64,000 nt of DNA from Alphaproteobacteria bacterium (GCA_016794125.1 JAEUKT010000002.1:560848-624847), one strand, 5' to 3'; counted from the first letter of the stretch, positions 1-10,305 are shown. Notes: generated by a model not told the origin, from the letters alone. Made by a program: numbers and translations.

Positions 1-1498
1 AGGTTTCGGCTTGCGCCAGATAAGCCGTATTGCGCGTTACCTCGTAAAATAGCAACGCCGCCTCGCTCATATTGGCGTAGTCGTCCAGCGTTCCGGCATG
101 GGCGGATTTTCCGTCGCAAAAAACATGCATCAGCCGGCCGTCCTGCAGCATCATGTTTTGTGTCACGAAACGAAACGCATGTCCTGCCGTTCTCAGCAGC
201 TCGGGCGCATCCAGCGCCGCATGCGCCAGCAAAAGCCCCGCGATGGCAAGCCCGTTCCAGTCGGCCAGCACCTTGTCGTCGCGTGCGGGCGGCGTGCGCA
301 GGTCGCGCGATGACTTCAGCTTTTTGCGCAGTGATTGCAGCCTGCGCTCGTCATCCGCCGATAACGGCGTGATTTGCGCCAGACGGTTGGGGATGTTGAC
401 ACCTTCCCAGTTTCCGCCCTGCGTGATGTCATAGACGCGGCGGAACAGCGCGCTGTCATTGCCGAGCAGCGCGTCGATTTCGGCGGCACGCCAGATATAA
501 TAAGCGCCTTCTTCGGCATGTCCTGCCGATGTCAGGCTGTCAGCATCGAAGCTGCTGGCAAAGCCTGTGGCGTCGTTATGCGTGACGGACATATCGCGCT
601 CCAGCCATGCTGCCGTTTCGCGGATGCGCTCGGCGAATAGCGGATTTTTCGTCTCGCGATATACTTCGGATAAAACTTTCAGGAACAGCGCGTTGTCATA
701 CAGCATCTTCTCGAAATGCGGCACCAGCCATTCGGCATCGACAGTATAACGACAGAACCCGCCGCCCAGATGGTCGTAAAGGCCGCCCTGGCACATATGC
801 GTCAGGCCGAGAATAACGGCGGATTTGAACGCATCGCTGCCGGTGCGGATATATGCATCCCACAGCAGGGAAATAATCGTCAGCGACGGAAACTTCGGCG
901 CGTCGCCGATCCCGCCGTTCACGTCGTCCATGCGCGACAGGAAATAAAGGCCGATCTTGTCCAGCGTTTCGCGCGACACGATATGGCCCTCCTGCCGTTC
1001 CTGCAACTTATGCAGGGCCGTTGTCAGGCTTTTCACGTTATGCGTGATCTTGTCCTGTTGCGCATGCCAGCTTTCGTTTACGCCGCGCAAAACCTCGCGA
1101 AAACCGGGCAGCCCGTGGCGGGGCAGGGGCGGGAAATATGTGCCGCCCCAGAACGGTTCGCGCCCGGGTGTCAGGAACATCGTCAGCGGCCAGCCACCCT
1201 GCTGACCCATCAATGCCAGCGCGTTTTGATAGATCATGTCGATATCGGGGCGTTCTTCGCGGTCGACTTTGATATTAATGAAATGTTGGTTCATCAATGC
1301 TGCCGTATCGCCGTCCTCGAAACTTTCATGCGCCATCACATGGCACCAATGACACGCGGCGTAGCCGATCGACAGCAATATGGGCTTGTTCAGGGCTTTC
1401 GCTTTTTCAAAGGCATCGGCACCCCACGGCATCCAATGCACAGGGTTGTCCTTGTGCTGGCGCAGATAGGAGCTTGTCTCGTTTGCCAGAAGATTCAT
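1..1498 (-). CDS. YyaL/DUF255 family thioredoxin-domain protein (3' end cut by window)
   Basis: Read on the minus strand from the ATG at 1498, the frame stays open to the window edge (499 codons, no stop). The N-terminus begins [19 protein letters not shown], a hallmark of the DUF255/YyaL (SPATA20-like) family. A thioredoxin-like active site CHWC sits at about residues 49-52, followed by [10 protein letters not shown] and [11 protein letters not shown]. The family couples a thioredoxin-like domain to a six-hairpin-like C-terminal region; its exact substrate is unsettled. It is divergent from the ferredoxin gene at 1551, with only about 50 bp and a perfect palindrome between them. The protein is normally about 650-700 residues, so roughly a quarter is missing to the left. 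Confidence 0.93.
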   Translation of the reverse strand, partial: MNLLANETSSYLRQHKDNPVHWMPWGADAFEKAKALNKPILLSIGYAACHWCHVMAHESFEDGDTAALMNQHFINIKVDREERPDIDMIYQNALALMGQQGGWPLTMFLTPGREPFWGGTYFPPLPRHGLPGFREVLRGVNESWHAQQDKITHNVKSLTTALHKLQERQEGHIVSRETLDKIGLYFLSRMDDVNGGIGDAPKFPSLTIISLLWDAYIRTGSDAFKSAVILGLTHMCQGGLYDHLGGGFCRYTVDAEWLVPHFEKMLYDNALFLKVLSEVYRETKNPLFAERIRETAAWLERDMSVTHNDATGFASSFDADSLTSAGHAEEGAYYIWRAAEIDALLGNDSALFRRVYDITQGGNWEGVNIPNRLAQITPLSADDERRLQSLRKKLKSSRDLRTPPARDDKVLADWNGLAIAGLLLAHAALDAPELLRTAGHAFRFVTQNMMLQDGRLMHVFCDGKSAHAGTLDDYANMSEAALLFYEVTRNTAYLAQAET

Positions 1499-1516
1499 AT
1501 TGCTGCCGTCTTTCCT

Positions 1517-1530
1517 TTAACTTAAGTTAA
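1517..1530. promoter_or_regulatory. 14-bp perfect palindrome in divergent promoter region
   Basis: TTAACTTAAGTTAA reads identically on both strands. It lies in the ~50-bp gap between the divergent YyaL-like gene and the ferredoxin gene, a natural place for an operator controlling both. No regulator can be assigned. Confidence 0.4.
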
Positions 1531-1550
1531 ACCTAGAACGGGGTTTACAC

Positions 1551-1907
1551 ATGAGCAATGACGAATTGTTTTTTCGCCAGCATATCTTTTGCTGCACCAA
1601 CGAACGCCCGCCGGACAGCCCGCGCGGCAGCTGCAAGGCACGCGGCGCAGAACCGCTGCGCAATTATCTGAAGGCGCGTGTCAAGGAACTAGGCATCGAA
1701 GGAGTGCGCGTGAACGGCGCGGGCTGCCTCGACCGTTGCGAGCTTGGGCCGACGATGGTGATTTACCCGGAAGGCACATGGTACACCTATGCCAGCCGTG
1801 AAGATGTGGAGGAAATCATCGAAAGCCATGTGAAAAATGGCAAGCCCGTCGAACGCCTGCTGCTGACCACTGATCAAAAAGAACTCCGCGCCGACCAGCG
1901 AAAATGA
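1551..1907 (+). CDS. [2Fe-2S] thioredoxin-like ferredoxin
   Basis: A 118-residue protein with the cysteine pattern of thioredoxin-fold [2Fe-2S] ferredoxins: a CC pair near residue 14, a further Cys in RGSCKARG, and GCLDRCELGP near residue 60. It ends in a YASREDVEEIIESHV segment typical of this small family. It probably carries electrons in the cytosol; the partner is unknown. The stop codon overlaps the ATG of mnmE (ATGA), so the two are likely co-translated. The start is supported by a purine-rich ACGGGG about 7 bases upstream. Confidence 0.85.
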   Translation: MSNDELFFRQHIFCCTNERPPDSPRGSCKARGAEPLRNYLKARVKELGIEGVRVNGAGCLDRCELGPTMVIYPEGTWYTYASREDVEEIIESHVKNGKPVERLLLTTDQKELRADQRK

Positions 1908-3214
1908 CCGATACCATCTTCGCCCTCTCGACCGGTTCTTACAGATCCGCCATCGCGGTGATCCGCATATCGGGGCCGAAGGCGCTCGAGGCATTCCGGC
2001 TGCTCACATCCAGGAAAAATTTCACGCCGCGTCATGGCATGGTGGTAACGCTGACTGACCCGGTGTCGGGCCAGACACTTGATTTCCGCGCACTGGCATC
2101 GGTTTACCCCGGCCCCGCCAGCTTTACAGGCGAAGATACAGCGGAATTTAACGTGCATGGCGGTCGTGCGGTGATCGAAGGCATATTGCGTTCACTCTCG
2201 CAAATTCCTGCCTGCCGTCCTGCCGAACCCGGTGAGTTCACAAAACGCGCGTTTCAGAACGGCAAGCTTGATCTGACGGAGGCGGAGGCGATTGCCGACC
2301 TGATCGATGCCGAAACAGAAATGCAAAAAATGCAGGCCATAGGGCAGGCACATGGCGCGTTGTTCAAGCTGTATAGTAAATGGGCAGATATTCTCTCGAC
2401 GGTGCTTGCGCATCAGGAAGCCGATATCGAGTTCCCCGAAGATGATTTGCCCGGCGGATTGACACTCATGCTAAAGCCGCAAATCGAAAAGCTGCGGCGC
2501 GAAATATACGAGCATCTTGACGACAACCGCCGGGGCGAACGCCTGCGCAACGGCATCCGCATCGCTATCATCGGGGCGCCGAATGCCGGAAAATCAAGCT
2601 TGATGAACGCGCTTGCCCGCCGCGATGTGGCGATAGTGTCGGAAGAGGCGGGCACCACCCGCGATGTGATCGAGGTTCATTTGGACCTTGGCGGCTATCC
2701 GGTCATTCTGGCCGATACGGCCGGCCTGCGTGAAACAGATAATAACATCGAAGCGGAAGGCATTCGCCGTGCGCAAACCGCAGCCCGTGATGCTGACCTG
2801 AAAATCGCGCTTTTCGACGGCACGCTCGCCGAACAAGATACCGATACGATGAAGCTGGTGGATGAAAATGCGCTGGTCGTGTTTACAAAGTCCGATATAG
2901 CAAAAAAACAAGCCGCCGGCCTTCACGTATCTTCATCGACTGGTGAAGGCATCGACGGGCTTCTGAAACAGATCACCGCCGGCGTCGCGCAGGTATTCAA
3001 ATCGAAACCCGGTCCCGTGCTGACGCGCGAACGTCACCGCGCGGCGCTGACCGATGCAGTCTATGCGCTGGACCGCTGCCTTTCGACGCAGGCGCCGGAG
3101 CTGGCAGCTGAAGACCTGCGACTCGCCCTGCGCGCGCTGGGCGGCATTACAGGCCGCGTGCATGTGGAAGACTTGCTGGACAAAATCTTCAGGGATTTTT
3201 GTATCGGCAAGTGA
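1904..3214 (+). CDS. mnmE: tRNA uridine-5-carboxymethylaminomethyl modification GTPase MnmE
   Basis: A 436-residue protein with the full MnmE layout: an N-terminal folate-binding domain (starts MTDTIFALSTGSYRSAIAVI), a helical domain, and an inserted G domain with P-loop GAPNAGKSS near residue 226, DTAGLRE and TKSD. It ends in the invariant FCIGK containing the catalytic cysteine. With MnmG it modifies the wobble uridine of certain tRNAs. The usual alphaproteobacterial neighbours mnmG, rsmG and parAB are absent; guaC follows instead. The ATG overlaps the preceding stop. Confidence 0.97.
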   Translation: MTDTIFALSTGSYRSAIAVIRISGPKALEAFRLLTSRKNFTPRHGMVVTLTDPVSGQTLDFRALASVYPGPASFTGEDTAEFNVHGGRAVIEGILRSLSQIPACRPAEPGEFTKRAFQNGKLDLTEAEAIADLIDAETEMQKMQAIGQAHGALFKLYSKWADILSTVLAHQEADIEFPEDDLPGGLTLMLKPQIEKLRREIYEHLDDNRRGERLRNGIRIAIIGAPNAGKSSLMNALARRDVAIVSEEAGTTRDVIEVHLDLGGYPVILADTAGLRETDNNIEAEGIRRAQTAARDADLKIALFDGTLAEQDTDTMKLVDENALVVFTKSDIAKKQAAGLHVSSSTGEGIDGLLKQITAGVAQVFKSKPGPVLTRERHRAALTDAVYALDRCLSTQAPELAAEDLRLALRALGGITGRVHVEDLLDKIFRDFCIGK

Positions 3215-3215
3215 C

Positions 3216-3235
3216 GGATTCTGTTTGAAGAATCC
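3216..3235 (+). terminator. Possible weak hairpin after mnmE
   Basis: GGATTCT and AGAATCC form a perfect 7-bp stem with a 6-base loop immediately after the mnmE stop. No T tract follows, so this is at most a weak or factor-dependent terminator. Confidence 0.25.
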
Positions 3236-3376
3236 ATGCCCGCATAAAATGCTTGCCAACAACGCCCAAAAAAACTAAGAATAGTCGAAACCCCCAAACA
3301 AAACGCGGTTTCATTCATCCGGCAACGGCGCGAAAGCTCTTGTCGGCATTTTTGTGTGTCAAAACCGGAGCAAACG

Positions 3377-4393
3377 ATGAGAATCGAAACCGAACGCAAG
3401 CTTGACTTCGCCGATGTGCTGATCCGCCCGAAACGCTCGCGCCTGAAATCGCGCGGCGATGTCGAGGTGAAGCGCACCTTCAAGCTGCCGCATGCCAAGG
3501 TTGAAATCTCGGGCGTGCCGATCATTGCTGCCAACATGGACACCGTGGGCACGCTCAAGATGGCGGCAGCACTCGCCGAACACAGCATTTTCACGTCGCT
3601 GCACAAGCATTACGCGCTGGATGAGTTGCAAAAGGCGAATATCTCCGGCGATTTTTCCTTCGTCACTTTCGGCATCGACGACATGAAGAAAATTGATTCC
3701 GTGCTGGAGGCGTTGAAGGGCAACAAGATCAATAAAATCTGCCTTGATGTCGCGAACGGATATACCGAAAACTTCGTCGAATTCGTGCAGACCGTGCGCA
3801 AGCATCACCCTGAAAAAATCATTATGGCCGGCAACGTGGCCACCCCCGACATGACCGAAGCGCTGATTTTGGCGGGTGCCGACATCGTGAAGGTCGGCAT
3901 CGGCCCCGGCTCGGCCTGCATGACGCGCGCGATGACCGGCATCGGCTATCCTCAGCTGTCGGCGATCATCGAATGCGCAGATGCTGCGCATGGCCTGTCT
4001 GGCCTGATCTGCGCCGACGGTGGCTGCAAGATGCCGGGCGATGTGGCGAAAGCCTTCGCGGCGGGTGCCGATTTCGTGATGCTGGGCGGCATGTTTGCAG
4101 GCCATACCGAGTGCATGAACGACGAACAGCTGAAACAACTGGCGCAATCCGACCACAACATGGTCGAATATTACGGCATGTCGTCGAAAGTCGCGATGGA
4201 CCGTTATGCCGGCGGCGTCGCGCTGCACCGCGCATCCGAAGGCCGCGTAGTCAAGGTGGAATACAAGGGCGATGTGAAAGGCACGATCCAGGATATACTG
4301 GGCGGCCTGCGTTCGGCCTGCACCTATGTCGGCGCACCGACTCTCAAGCAGTTCTCGAAACGTGCGACCTTTGTGATCAAGAATTCGGTTTAA
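3377..4393 (+). CDS. guaC: GMP reductase
   Basis: An IMPDH/GMPR-family TIM barrel without CBS domains. From the ATG at 3377 it begins MRIETERKLDFADVLIRPKR, closely like the E. coli GuaC N-terminus, and this ATG has GGAG 6 bases upstream. An upstream GTG at 3356 is in frame but less likely. The catalytic loop GIGPGSACMTR carries the active-site Cys near residue 181. GMP reductase converts GMP to IMP with NADPH, feeding guanine nucleotides back to adenine synthesis. It is convergent with the membrane protein gene at 4390, and the two stops overlap. Confidence 0.95.
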   Translation: MRIETERKLDFADVLIRPKRSRLKSRGDVEVKRTFKLPHAKVEISGVPIIAANMDTVGTLKMAAALAEHSIFTSLHKHYALDELQKANISGDFSFVTFGIDDMKKIDSVLEALKGNKINKICLDVANGYTENFVEFVQTVRKHHPEKIIMAGNVATPDMTEALILAGADIVKVGIGPGSACMTRAMTGIGYPQLSAIIECADAAHGLSGLICADGGCKMPGDVAKAFAAGADFVMLGGMFAGHTECMNDEQLKQLAQSDHNMVEYYGMSSKVAMDRYAGGVALHRASEGRVVKVEYKGDVKGTIQDILGGLRSACTYVGAPTLKQFSKRATFVIKNSV

Positions 4394-6192
4394 GGCATTA
4401 CGCGCAGCAGGAGCGGCATATTTCCGCCGCTCCTGTAAAACGTCAGGCCTTTGACCGGCTGCAGCCATGCGGGCAGTTTCTCGCCTGATTTGAAAAAACG
4501 CGGGTGATAGACGGGGCACACCAGCAACGTATCGACCTTGCGTTTTTTCAAAAGCGCGTGAAATGAATCGATATCGGCAGCCGCGCGCAGGTTTTTAAGG
4601 TCGCGCAGTCCGTCGGCTTCACGGTGGTAGTTCGAGGCGATGATCCGGTAAGGCGTGAAAAAAACCATTTCCGTGCCGACATCCTCGTAGGTGTAAAAAA
4701 TATCGCTCGTCGTGCCGAGAAGTTTTTGCAGTTGCTGCGTCTGGATCACGTAACGGATTTCGCTCATGCAGCCGGTGCCGGGCGCGTTGCCTGCCGCTTG
4801 TGATTTCACTGACGCGGCCACAGAACCGCCCATATAGGCTGCCAGCACAGCAATCCACAGATAGGGCTGAAACCGGCGCGGCGCGAACGAAAAGCGCCGT
4901 GCCGCGGCACTGACCGCCGGCAGCAGCCCTGCGCATATGACCGTGGCGACCGGCGCCAGATAATATGCCCATCGTGCCTGCACCGTTGTCAGCAGCAGCA
5001 TAACGGCCATCAGGCCGCTCAGAACAGCCAACGGGCGGGTGCGCCGCGCGTTGTGCCCGGGCAGCAAAACGGCGGCCAGCAGGATAGCGGCGAGCATCGG
5101 CTGCAATAAGATTGGGGCGTAATTTGCCAATGCGCCCGCGAATAACGGTTTTGCTTCGCTGACGACCGGCAGGAAGTCCGTAAAAATATACGGGTCTGCT
5201 TCCGCCATCGGCCCCTGGAAAAACTTGGGATAAAACCCATAAATCAACGCCATGCCGCACAGCCCGGCAACCGAACCAGTGACAAAACGCGTTTTCAAGC
5301 GGTCAAGCCTTTGCCACACCATCATGGTTGCGGATATTGCTGCAGCAGCAATCCAGAGTACGCATACCTGCACAATCGACAGGGAGTCGTATTTGGCATG
5401 TACGAGAATATCCTTGAAAGGCACCTCGAGCAGCAGCCCGAGTGTCGCAGTTGCAGCCGCTCCGATCGCGGCAATAGCGGGTGCGGCAAACTTCTGGCGA
5501 TCCCGCGACGCGGCGCGCAAGGCCTCGATCCCTATAACCCCGATTGTTGCCGTGTAGATAATCAGGCCTTCCGGACTTATCCAGATAATCAGGCCAAGCA
5601 ACATACCGGCAATCGCGGCCTGCAGCGGCCGCATCGCGTTCTGTACCAATAATACCAGCACGCCGCACCACAACACGCTCATCAACCCATGATGATCGGC
5701 ATCCCCGGGGCGAAAATAGTCGGTCATATAGGGGCTGCACAGGAACAGTAATATTGTGCAGGCGGTTACATGGTTATGGTTGAATATCCTGCGCGCAGCA
5801 TTTGCCATCAATCCTGCTGCCACCAGCGACAGGGCGAACGGATACCACGCCGCCGCCATCATCATGCGCAGCTCGGGCACGTACTTTGACGGCATCAGGT
5901 AATAGAAACCGGCAAGAATGAAATCCAGCGGGCGTGTCCAATGCGATTCAATCCCGCCAACGGGCGCATTTGTTTGCGGCACGGCATGGCCGAAAAAATC
6001 ACTGCCTGACAGCCAATCCCGCACTAAAGAAAGCCGCAACCAGACATCGGGATTATAAGGACGCAAAGGCGTGTCCAATGCCGGCCAGCCCGCAAGATCC
6101 GCCAGACGCATTACCAGCGGAATCGAGATAACAAGCATAAATGCTGCCCATATGCCGCGCCGCCGGTTTTTGGGGGCGGCGGCGATGTTCAT
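4390..6192 (-). CDS. Polytopic membrane protein, GT-C/STT3-like
   Basis: A 600-residue protein with roughly a dozen hydrophobic segments. After the first membrane segment come DVWLRLSLVRDWLSG and FFGHAVPQTNAPVGG, then a GDADHHG motif near residue 163. The Asp-rich first loop and later D-x-D-H-H resemble the layout of STT3-like GT-C glycosyltransferases that use lipid-linked sugars. A soluble C-terminal part carries TPYRIIASNYHRE. It is a paralogue of the upstream gene (6189-8423); the start ATG overlaps that gene's stop (ATGA). The sugar and acceptor are unknown. Family placement is by motif layout only. Confidence 0.7.
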   Translation of the reverse strand: MNIAAAPKNRRRGIWAAFMLVISIPLVMRLADLAGWPALDTPLRPYNPDVWLRLSLVRDWLSGSDFFGHAVPQTNAPVGGIESHWTRPLDFILAGFYYLMPSKYVPELRMMMAAAWYPFALSLVAAGLMANAARRIFNHNHVTACTILLFLCSPYMTDYFRPGDADHHGLMSVLWCGVLVLLVQNAMRPLQAAIAGMLLGLIIWISPEGLIIYTATIGVIGIEALRAASRDRQKFAAPAIAAIGAAATATLGLLLEVPFKDILVHAKYDSLSIVQVCVLWIAAAAISATMMVWQRLDRLKTRFVTGSVAGLCGMALIYGFYPKFFQGPMAEADPYIFTDFLPVVSEAKPLFAGALANYAPILLQPMLAAILLAAVLLPGHNARRTRPLAVLSGLMAVMLLLTTVQARWAYYLAPVATVICAGLLPAVSAAARRFSFAPRRFQPYLWIAVLAAYMGGSVAASVKSQAAGNAPGTGCMSEIRYVIQTQQLQKLLGTTSDIFYTYEDVGTEMVFFTPYRIIASNYHREADGLRDLKNLRAAADIDSFHALLKKRKVDTLLVCPVYHPRFFKSGEKLPAWLQPVKGLTFYRSGGNMPLLLRVMP

Positions 6193-8423
6193 TTACGGAC
6201 CGCGAACAGCAGCGGCTTTGCGCCAGGCACGTCAAAAAATGCTAGGCCGCCGACGGGTGCCAGCCAGCCGGGAGGCTTTGCATGGTCAAGTGACGACAGG
6301 AAACTCCCCGCTTTTTGGCCGGCGGGGCAGTACAGCAGCGCATCGATCTTACGCGAATCAATAATTTCTTTTGCCGCATCGGCTGTTTTTGCATCGCGCA
6401 AGCGCGCCATATCGCGCAGCCCCGCATGTTCGCGGTGGTAGTTCGATGCGACAATGCGATACGGGGTGAAAAACTGCATTTCACCGCCGATATCCTCCGG
6501 CACAAAAATGGTCAGCGGCTTGTCGCCCAGATGTTTTTGCAGCTGCTGCGTTTGCAGAACATAGCGCAGCTGCGTATTGCACCACGCGTTGGGGACTGGT
6601 TCGCCCTTGACCGTGCGCACCATCATTGATGTCGCCAGCACCGCAAGCCCCAGCACGACGTACGGCCTGGCAATGCGCGGCGCCCCGCGCAGCCACGACC
6701 CCGCATCGCCCCTTGCCGCAGTCGCCAGCGCGGGCAGCAGCGTCGCCACGGTAATTGCTGCAACGGGCTGCAAGTAATATCCCCACCGCGCCTGTAGCAA
6801 TGTCATGACCAGTGTCATCACCATCAGCGCACCCAGTATCACCAGCCTGCGCAGGCGGGCGGCGCGGATTTTCGGCATCGACAGCGCAAAGCCCATCAGG
6901 AATATCGCCAGAGCCGGTATCATCAATGCTTTCGACGCGAATTCCGGCGTGCTGTGCAGCAACGGTTTCGCTTCCGCCACCATCGGCAGGAATCCTTGCA
7001 AAATATACGGGTCGGCATCGCCCATGGGGCCCAGGTAAAAGCGGGGGAATACGATATATTGGGCGAGCAATGTCAACGCCCCCAGCAGGCAGGCTGCAAA
7101 AAACCGTGCCGGTGCGCCCAGCGGAAAGCGGAAGGCGGCGGCCATCGCAGCGGTTCCCAAGACCGTAAACCACAGCAGCGTGACGTGGACAATCGACAGC
7201 GTATCCAGTAGCGGCCGATTTAAAATCTCGCTTGCCGGCATTTCGACGAAGATAGCGCCCGTCAGCAATCCCGCAGCGCCAAGCGCTGTGAATACCGGAA
7301 CAACGGCGCGGGCCGGGCGCAGAACAGCGTCCAACCCCAGCAACACGAACACGGCGCCCGCTAAAATCAGGGCTTCCGGGCTTGTCCACAACATCGCGCC
7401 CAAAAGCGCGCCCAGAACCAGCGCTGCTGCTTTAGATATATTATCCGACATAAGTACCAGCAATACGCCGCACCACAATGCCGCCAGCAACCCGTGGTGG
7501 TCGGCATCGCCGGGCGATGTGTAATCGTAAACGCTGGTCAGCAGCAGTAACGCCGCAATGCCCATGACCTGTACATGGCGGAATTGCAGCCGTGCCGCCG
7601 CCGCCAGCAACGCAAAAGTGGCAAAACCCAGCGTTACCGGCAGCCATGCCGCCGCCAGTATAAGGCGCACATCCATGCCCAGCCGCGACGGCATCAGGGC
7701 GTAAAACGCCGACAACAATATATCCATTGGCCGCGTCCATGGTGTCGAGATGCCGCCCAGCGGCGCATTCGTGCGCGGGACGCTATGATCGAAAAAATCG
7801 CCGCCTGTCAGCCATTGCCTGACTTGCGTCAGCCGCAGCCATGCGTCCGGGTCGGCGGGGTTCATTGGAAATTCCAGTTTCGGATAGGCGTATATGCCGC
7901 TCAAGTGCCCCGTCAGTTTCGATGTGCCCAGCGCCAGCAGCGCGAACAATCCCCAGATCAGCGCCTCGCGCAGCCGCCGCGGGCTGGCCTGCGGCAGCCG
8001 CGACAGGACAGGCGCACTCTTGGGCAGCAGCATGCTGATGAAAAACCATAGGCAACCGGTTCCGGCGGCGGTGCCGACCGCGAGCGCCGTCAGCCTGCCA
8101 AAAGAATCCAGCGGCAGCGGCATCACATGCAGCACGCGAGCGAACAGGGCTATGTTCAAGATCGCACCGGCCAGCACCAGCGCACCAAACGGCACGGGTT
8201 GGCCTTTGGCTGTCTTGAGTTCACCTGTACCCTTAAAAATGAAGCTGCGTCCCGCAAGATATAAAGCCAGCGTCGCAACCGCCAGGCTGCTCAGCCGCGC
8301 CAGATGCACCTGCCATCCGGCACCGGTCAGCAATTCCATGATGCCGGCATCCAGCACCGCGCATAGCAGGCTTGCCGTCAGGAAACGCCGGATAACGGGA
8401 TGTGCTGAAACTGTCAGGGGCAT
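6189..8423 (-). CDS. GtrA-like domain fused to GT-C/STT3-like membrane protein
   Basis: A 744-residue membrane protein. Residues 1 to about 130 look like a GtrA-type four-helix domain (DAGIMELLTG, then LYLAGRSFIFKG, matching the GtrA end motif). The remainder parallels the downstream paralogue: DAWLRLTQVRQWLTGGDFF, RTNAPLGGISTPWTRP, GDADHHG, and the C-terminal TPYRIVASNYHRE. GtrA proteins are thought to move or supply polyprenyl-linked sugars, so a fusion to a GT-C-like enzyme suggests one protein handling both steps; this is inference. It is probably the first gene of a two-gene operon with 4390-6192. Confidence 0.7.
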   Translation of the reverse strand: MPLTVSAHPVIRRFLTASLLCAVLDAGIMELLTGAGWQVHLARLSSLAVATLALYLAGRSFIFKGTGELKTAKGQPVPFGALVLAGAILNIALFARVLHVMPLPLDSFGRLTALAVGTAAGTGCLWFFISMLLPKSAPVLSRLPQASPRRLREALIWGLFALLALGTSKLTGHLSGIYAYPKLEFPMNPADPDAWLRLTQVRQWLTGGDFFDHSVPRTNAPLGGISTPWTRPMDILLSAFYALMPSRLGMDVRLILAAAWLPVTLGFATFALLAAAARLQFRHVQVMGIAALLLLTSVYDYTSPGDADHHGLLAALWCGVLLVLMSDNISKAAALVLGALLGAMLWTSPEALILAGAVFVLLGLDAVLRPARAVVPVFTALGAAGLLTGAIFVEMPASEILNRPLLDTLSIVHVTLLWFTVLGTAAMAAAFRFPLGAPARFFAACLLGALTLLAQYIVFPRFYLGPMGDADPYILQGFLPMVAEAKPLLHSTPEFASKALMIPALAIFLMGFALSMPKIRAARLRRLVILGALMVMTLVMTLLQARWGYYLQPVAAITVATLLPALATAARGDAGSWLRGAPRIARPYVVLGLAVLATSMMVRTVKGEPVPNAWCNTQLRYVLQTQQLQKHLGDKPLTIFVPEDIGGEMQFFTPYRIVASNYHREHAGLRDMARLRDAKTADAAKEIIDSRKIDALLYCPAGQKAGSFLSSLDHAKPPGWLAPVGGLAFFDVPGAKPLLFAVRK

Positions 8424-8572
8424 GCGTGTGGCTTAACCTCCCGCCGTGAATGGCCGGGTCAGGTTATTGTGCAGTACTGTCTGCCGGTCGCAAAGCTAAA
8501 CCTCGGGCGGGCTGTTATTGTGGAAATTGATAGAGATAGACGTACAGGTCAAGCGTACGCCCAAAAAACGAA

Positions 8573-8605
8573 GCCCCGCTTACGTCAGCGGGGCCAGTTT
8601 TATTG
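8573..8605 (+). terminator. Hairpin with flanking T/A tracts
   Basis: GCCCCGCT and AGCGGGGC form a perfect 8-bp stem around a 6-base loop. The plus side is followed by a T-rich stretch and the minus side by a run of T (AAAAAA upstream on the plus strand), so it could act in either direction. On the plus strand no gene precedes it, which hints at a short transcript from the region 8440-8570. Confidence 0.55.
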
Positions 8606-8998
8606 TTCTTCTTATTTCTTACAGTACCCTCTCATTAGGCCGAGAGATCCAGTGTTGAGCCATTTTTTTTGCTTATGGCGGGCTTGTAGTACCTAGATAT
8701 GTTGTGTGCGGATTGAAACCCCAGACTCAACATCTTTTAAGCAAGGCGGTTATACCCCCGCGAACAAAAACCCGCAAGCTATTCTTTTCATAAGATTATT
8801 ATTATAGACTAACGTAGGAAAACATTATTATACTGCGCTGCAATATCGTTCGACGTAATTTAATTCCAATCCTTAACGCAGCTCAGGGTTATCAACAGGC
8901 ATAGCGGAAAGTCGATGAGTCGAATCGACAATAAACGCGGGTCGCTACGACCATCGCGCATCGGGCCTGACCAGATATGCCGTAACCAAGAAATTACG

Positions 8999-9027
8999 TT
9001 GACGAAAATTAAAAATATCAGTAGTTT
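8999..9027 (+). promoter_or_regulatory. Candidate sigma70-type promoter before L36
   Basis: TTGACG, a 17-bp spacer, then TAGTTT. The -35 is good and the -10 weak. It lies about 50 bp before the L36 start. Confidence 0.35.
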
Positions 9028-9076
9028 GCCCTTCGTCGTTGCGTAACAACGATTCCGACAATATGGAACACGTATC

Positions 9077-9214
9077 ATGAAAAAGACCTCGTCCCTGAAA
9101 TCGCTGAAAACACGCGATAAAAACAACAAAGTGGTTCGCCGTCGCGATGGCAAAGGCAAGATGCGCCTTTACGTCATCAACAAGGAAAACCCCCGCATGA
9201 AAGCCAAGCAGTAA
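9077..9214 (+). CDS. rpmJ: 50S ribosomal protein L36, zinc-free type
   Basis: A 45-residue basic protein beginning [15 protein letters not shown], then VVRRRDG and [15 protein letters not shown]. This matches the C-minus (zinc-free) L36 family, which begins K-x-x-SSLKSLK and ends YVINK-x-NPR-x-KA-x-Q. The cysteine and histidine ligands of zinc-type L36 are absent. Compared with the usual 41-residue form there are about five extra residues between VVRRR and LYVINK. It is upstream of mreB on the same strand. Confidence 0.9.
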   Translation: MKKTSSLKSLKTRDKNNKVVRRRDGKGKMRLYVINKENPRMKAKQ

Positions 9215-9255
9215 TCTTTAGAGTCCATCCCGTAACTCCCCGCACGGGGCTTTAG

Positions 9256-10305
<1,050 letters not shown>

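Larger units (their letters stand above)
8424..9076. other. Intergenic region without a supported gene
   Basis: About 650 bases. Short reading frames here lack family features and ribosome sites. The region holds a strong hairpin (8573-8594), an inverted pair TGTTGAG (8653-8659) and CTCAACA (8726-8732), and complementary blocks around 8441 and 8500 (CCCGCC and GGCGGG). This pattern is compatible with one or more small RNAs, but no known RNA family is recognised. Confidence 0.5.

Noticed and set aside
716..1525. A 269-residue plus-strand frame near the left edge
   Set aside because: It is antisense to the YyaL/DUF255 gene, whose conserved motifs are unmistakable on the minus strand.
1904..3214. 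mnmG-rsmG-parAB operon expected next to mnmE
   Set aside because: The genes after mnmE are guaC and membrane proteins; no Par or MnmG motifs are present.
8456..8463. GGTCAGG resembling part of an SRP RNA loop
   Set aside because: The GGAA and AGCAGC parts of the SRP RNA core are missing, and the flanks do not fold as needed.
8860..9159. A 99-residue minus-strand frame
   Set aside because: It overlaps the L36 gene and its promoter, has no family features and no ribosome site.
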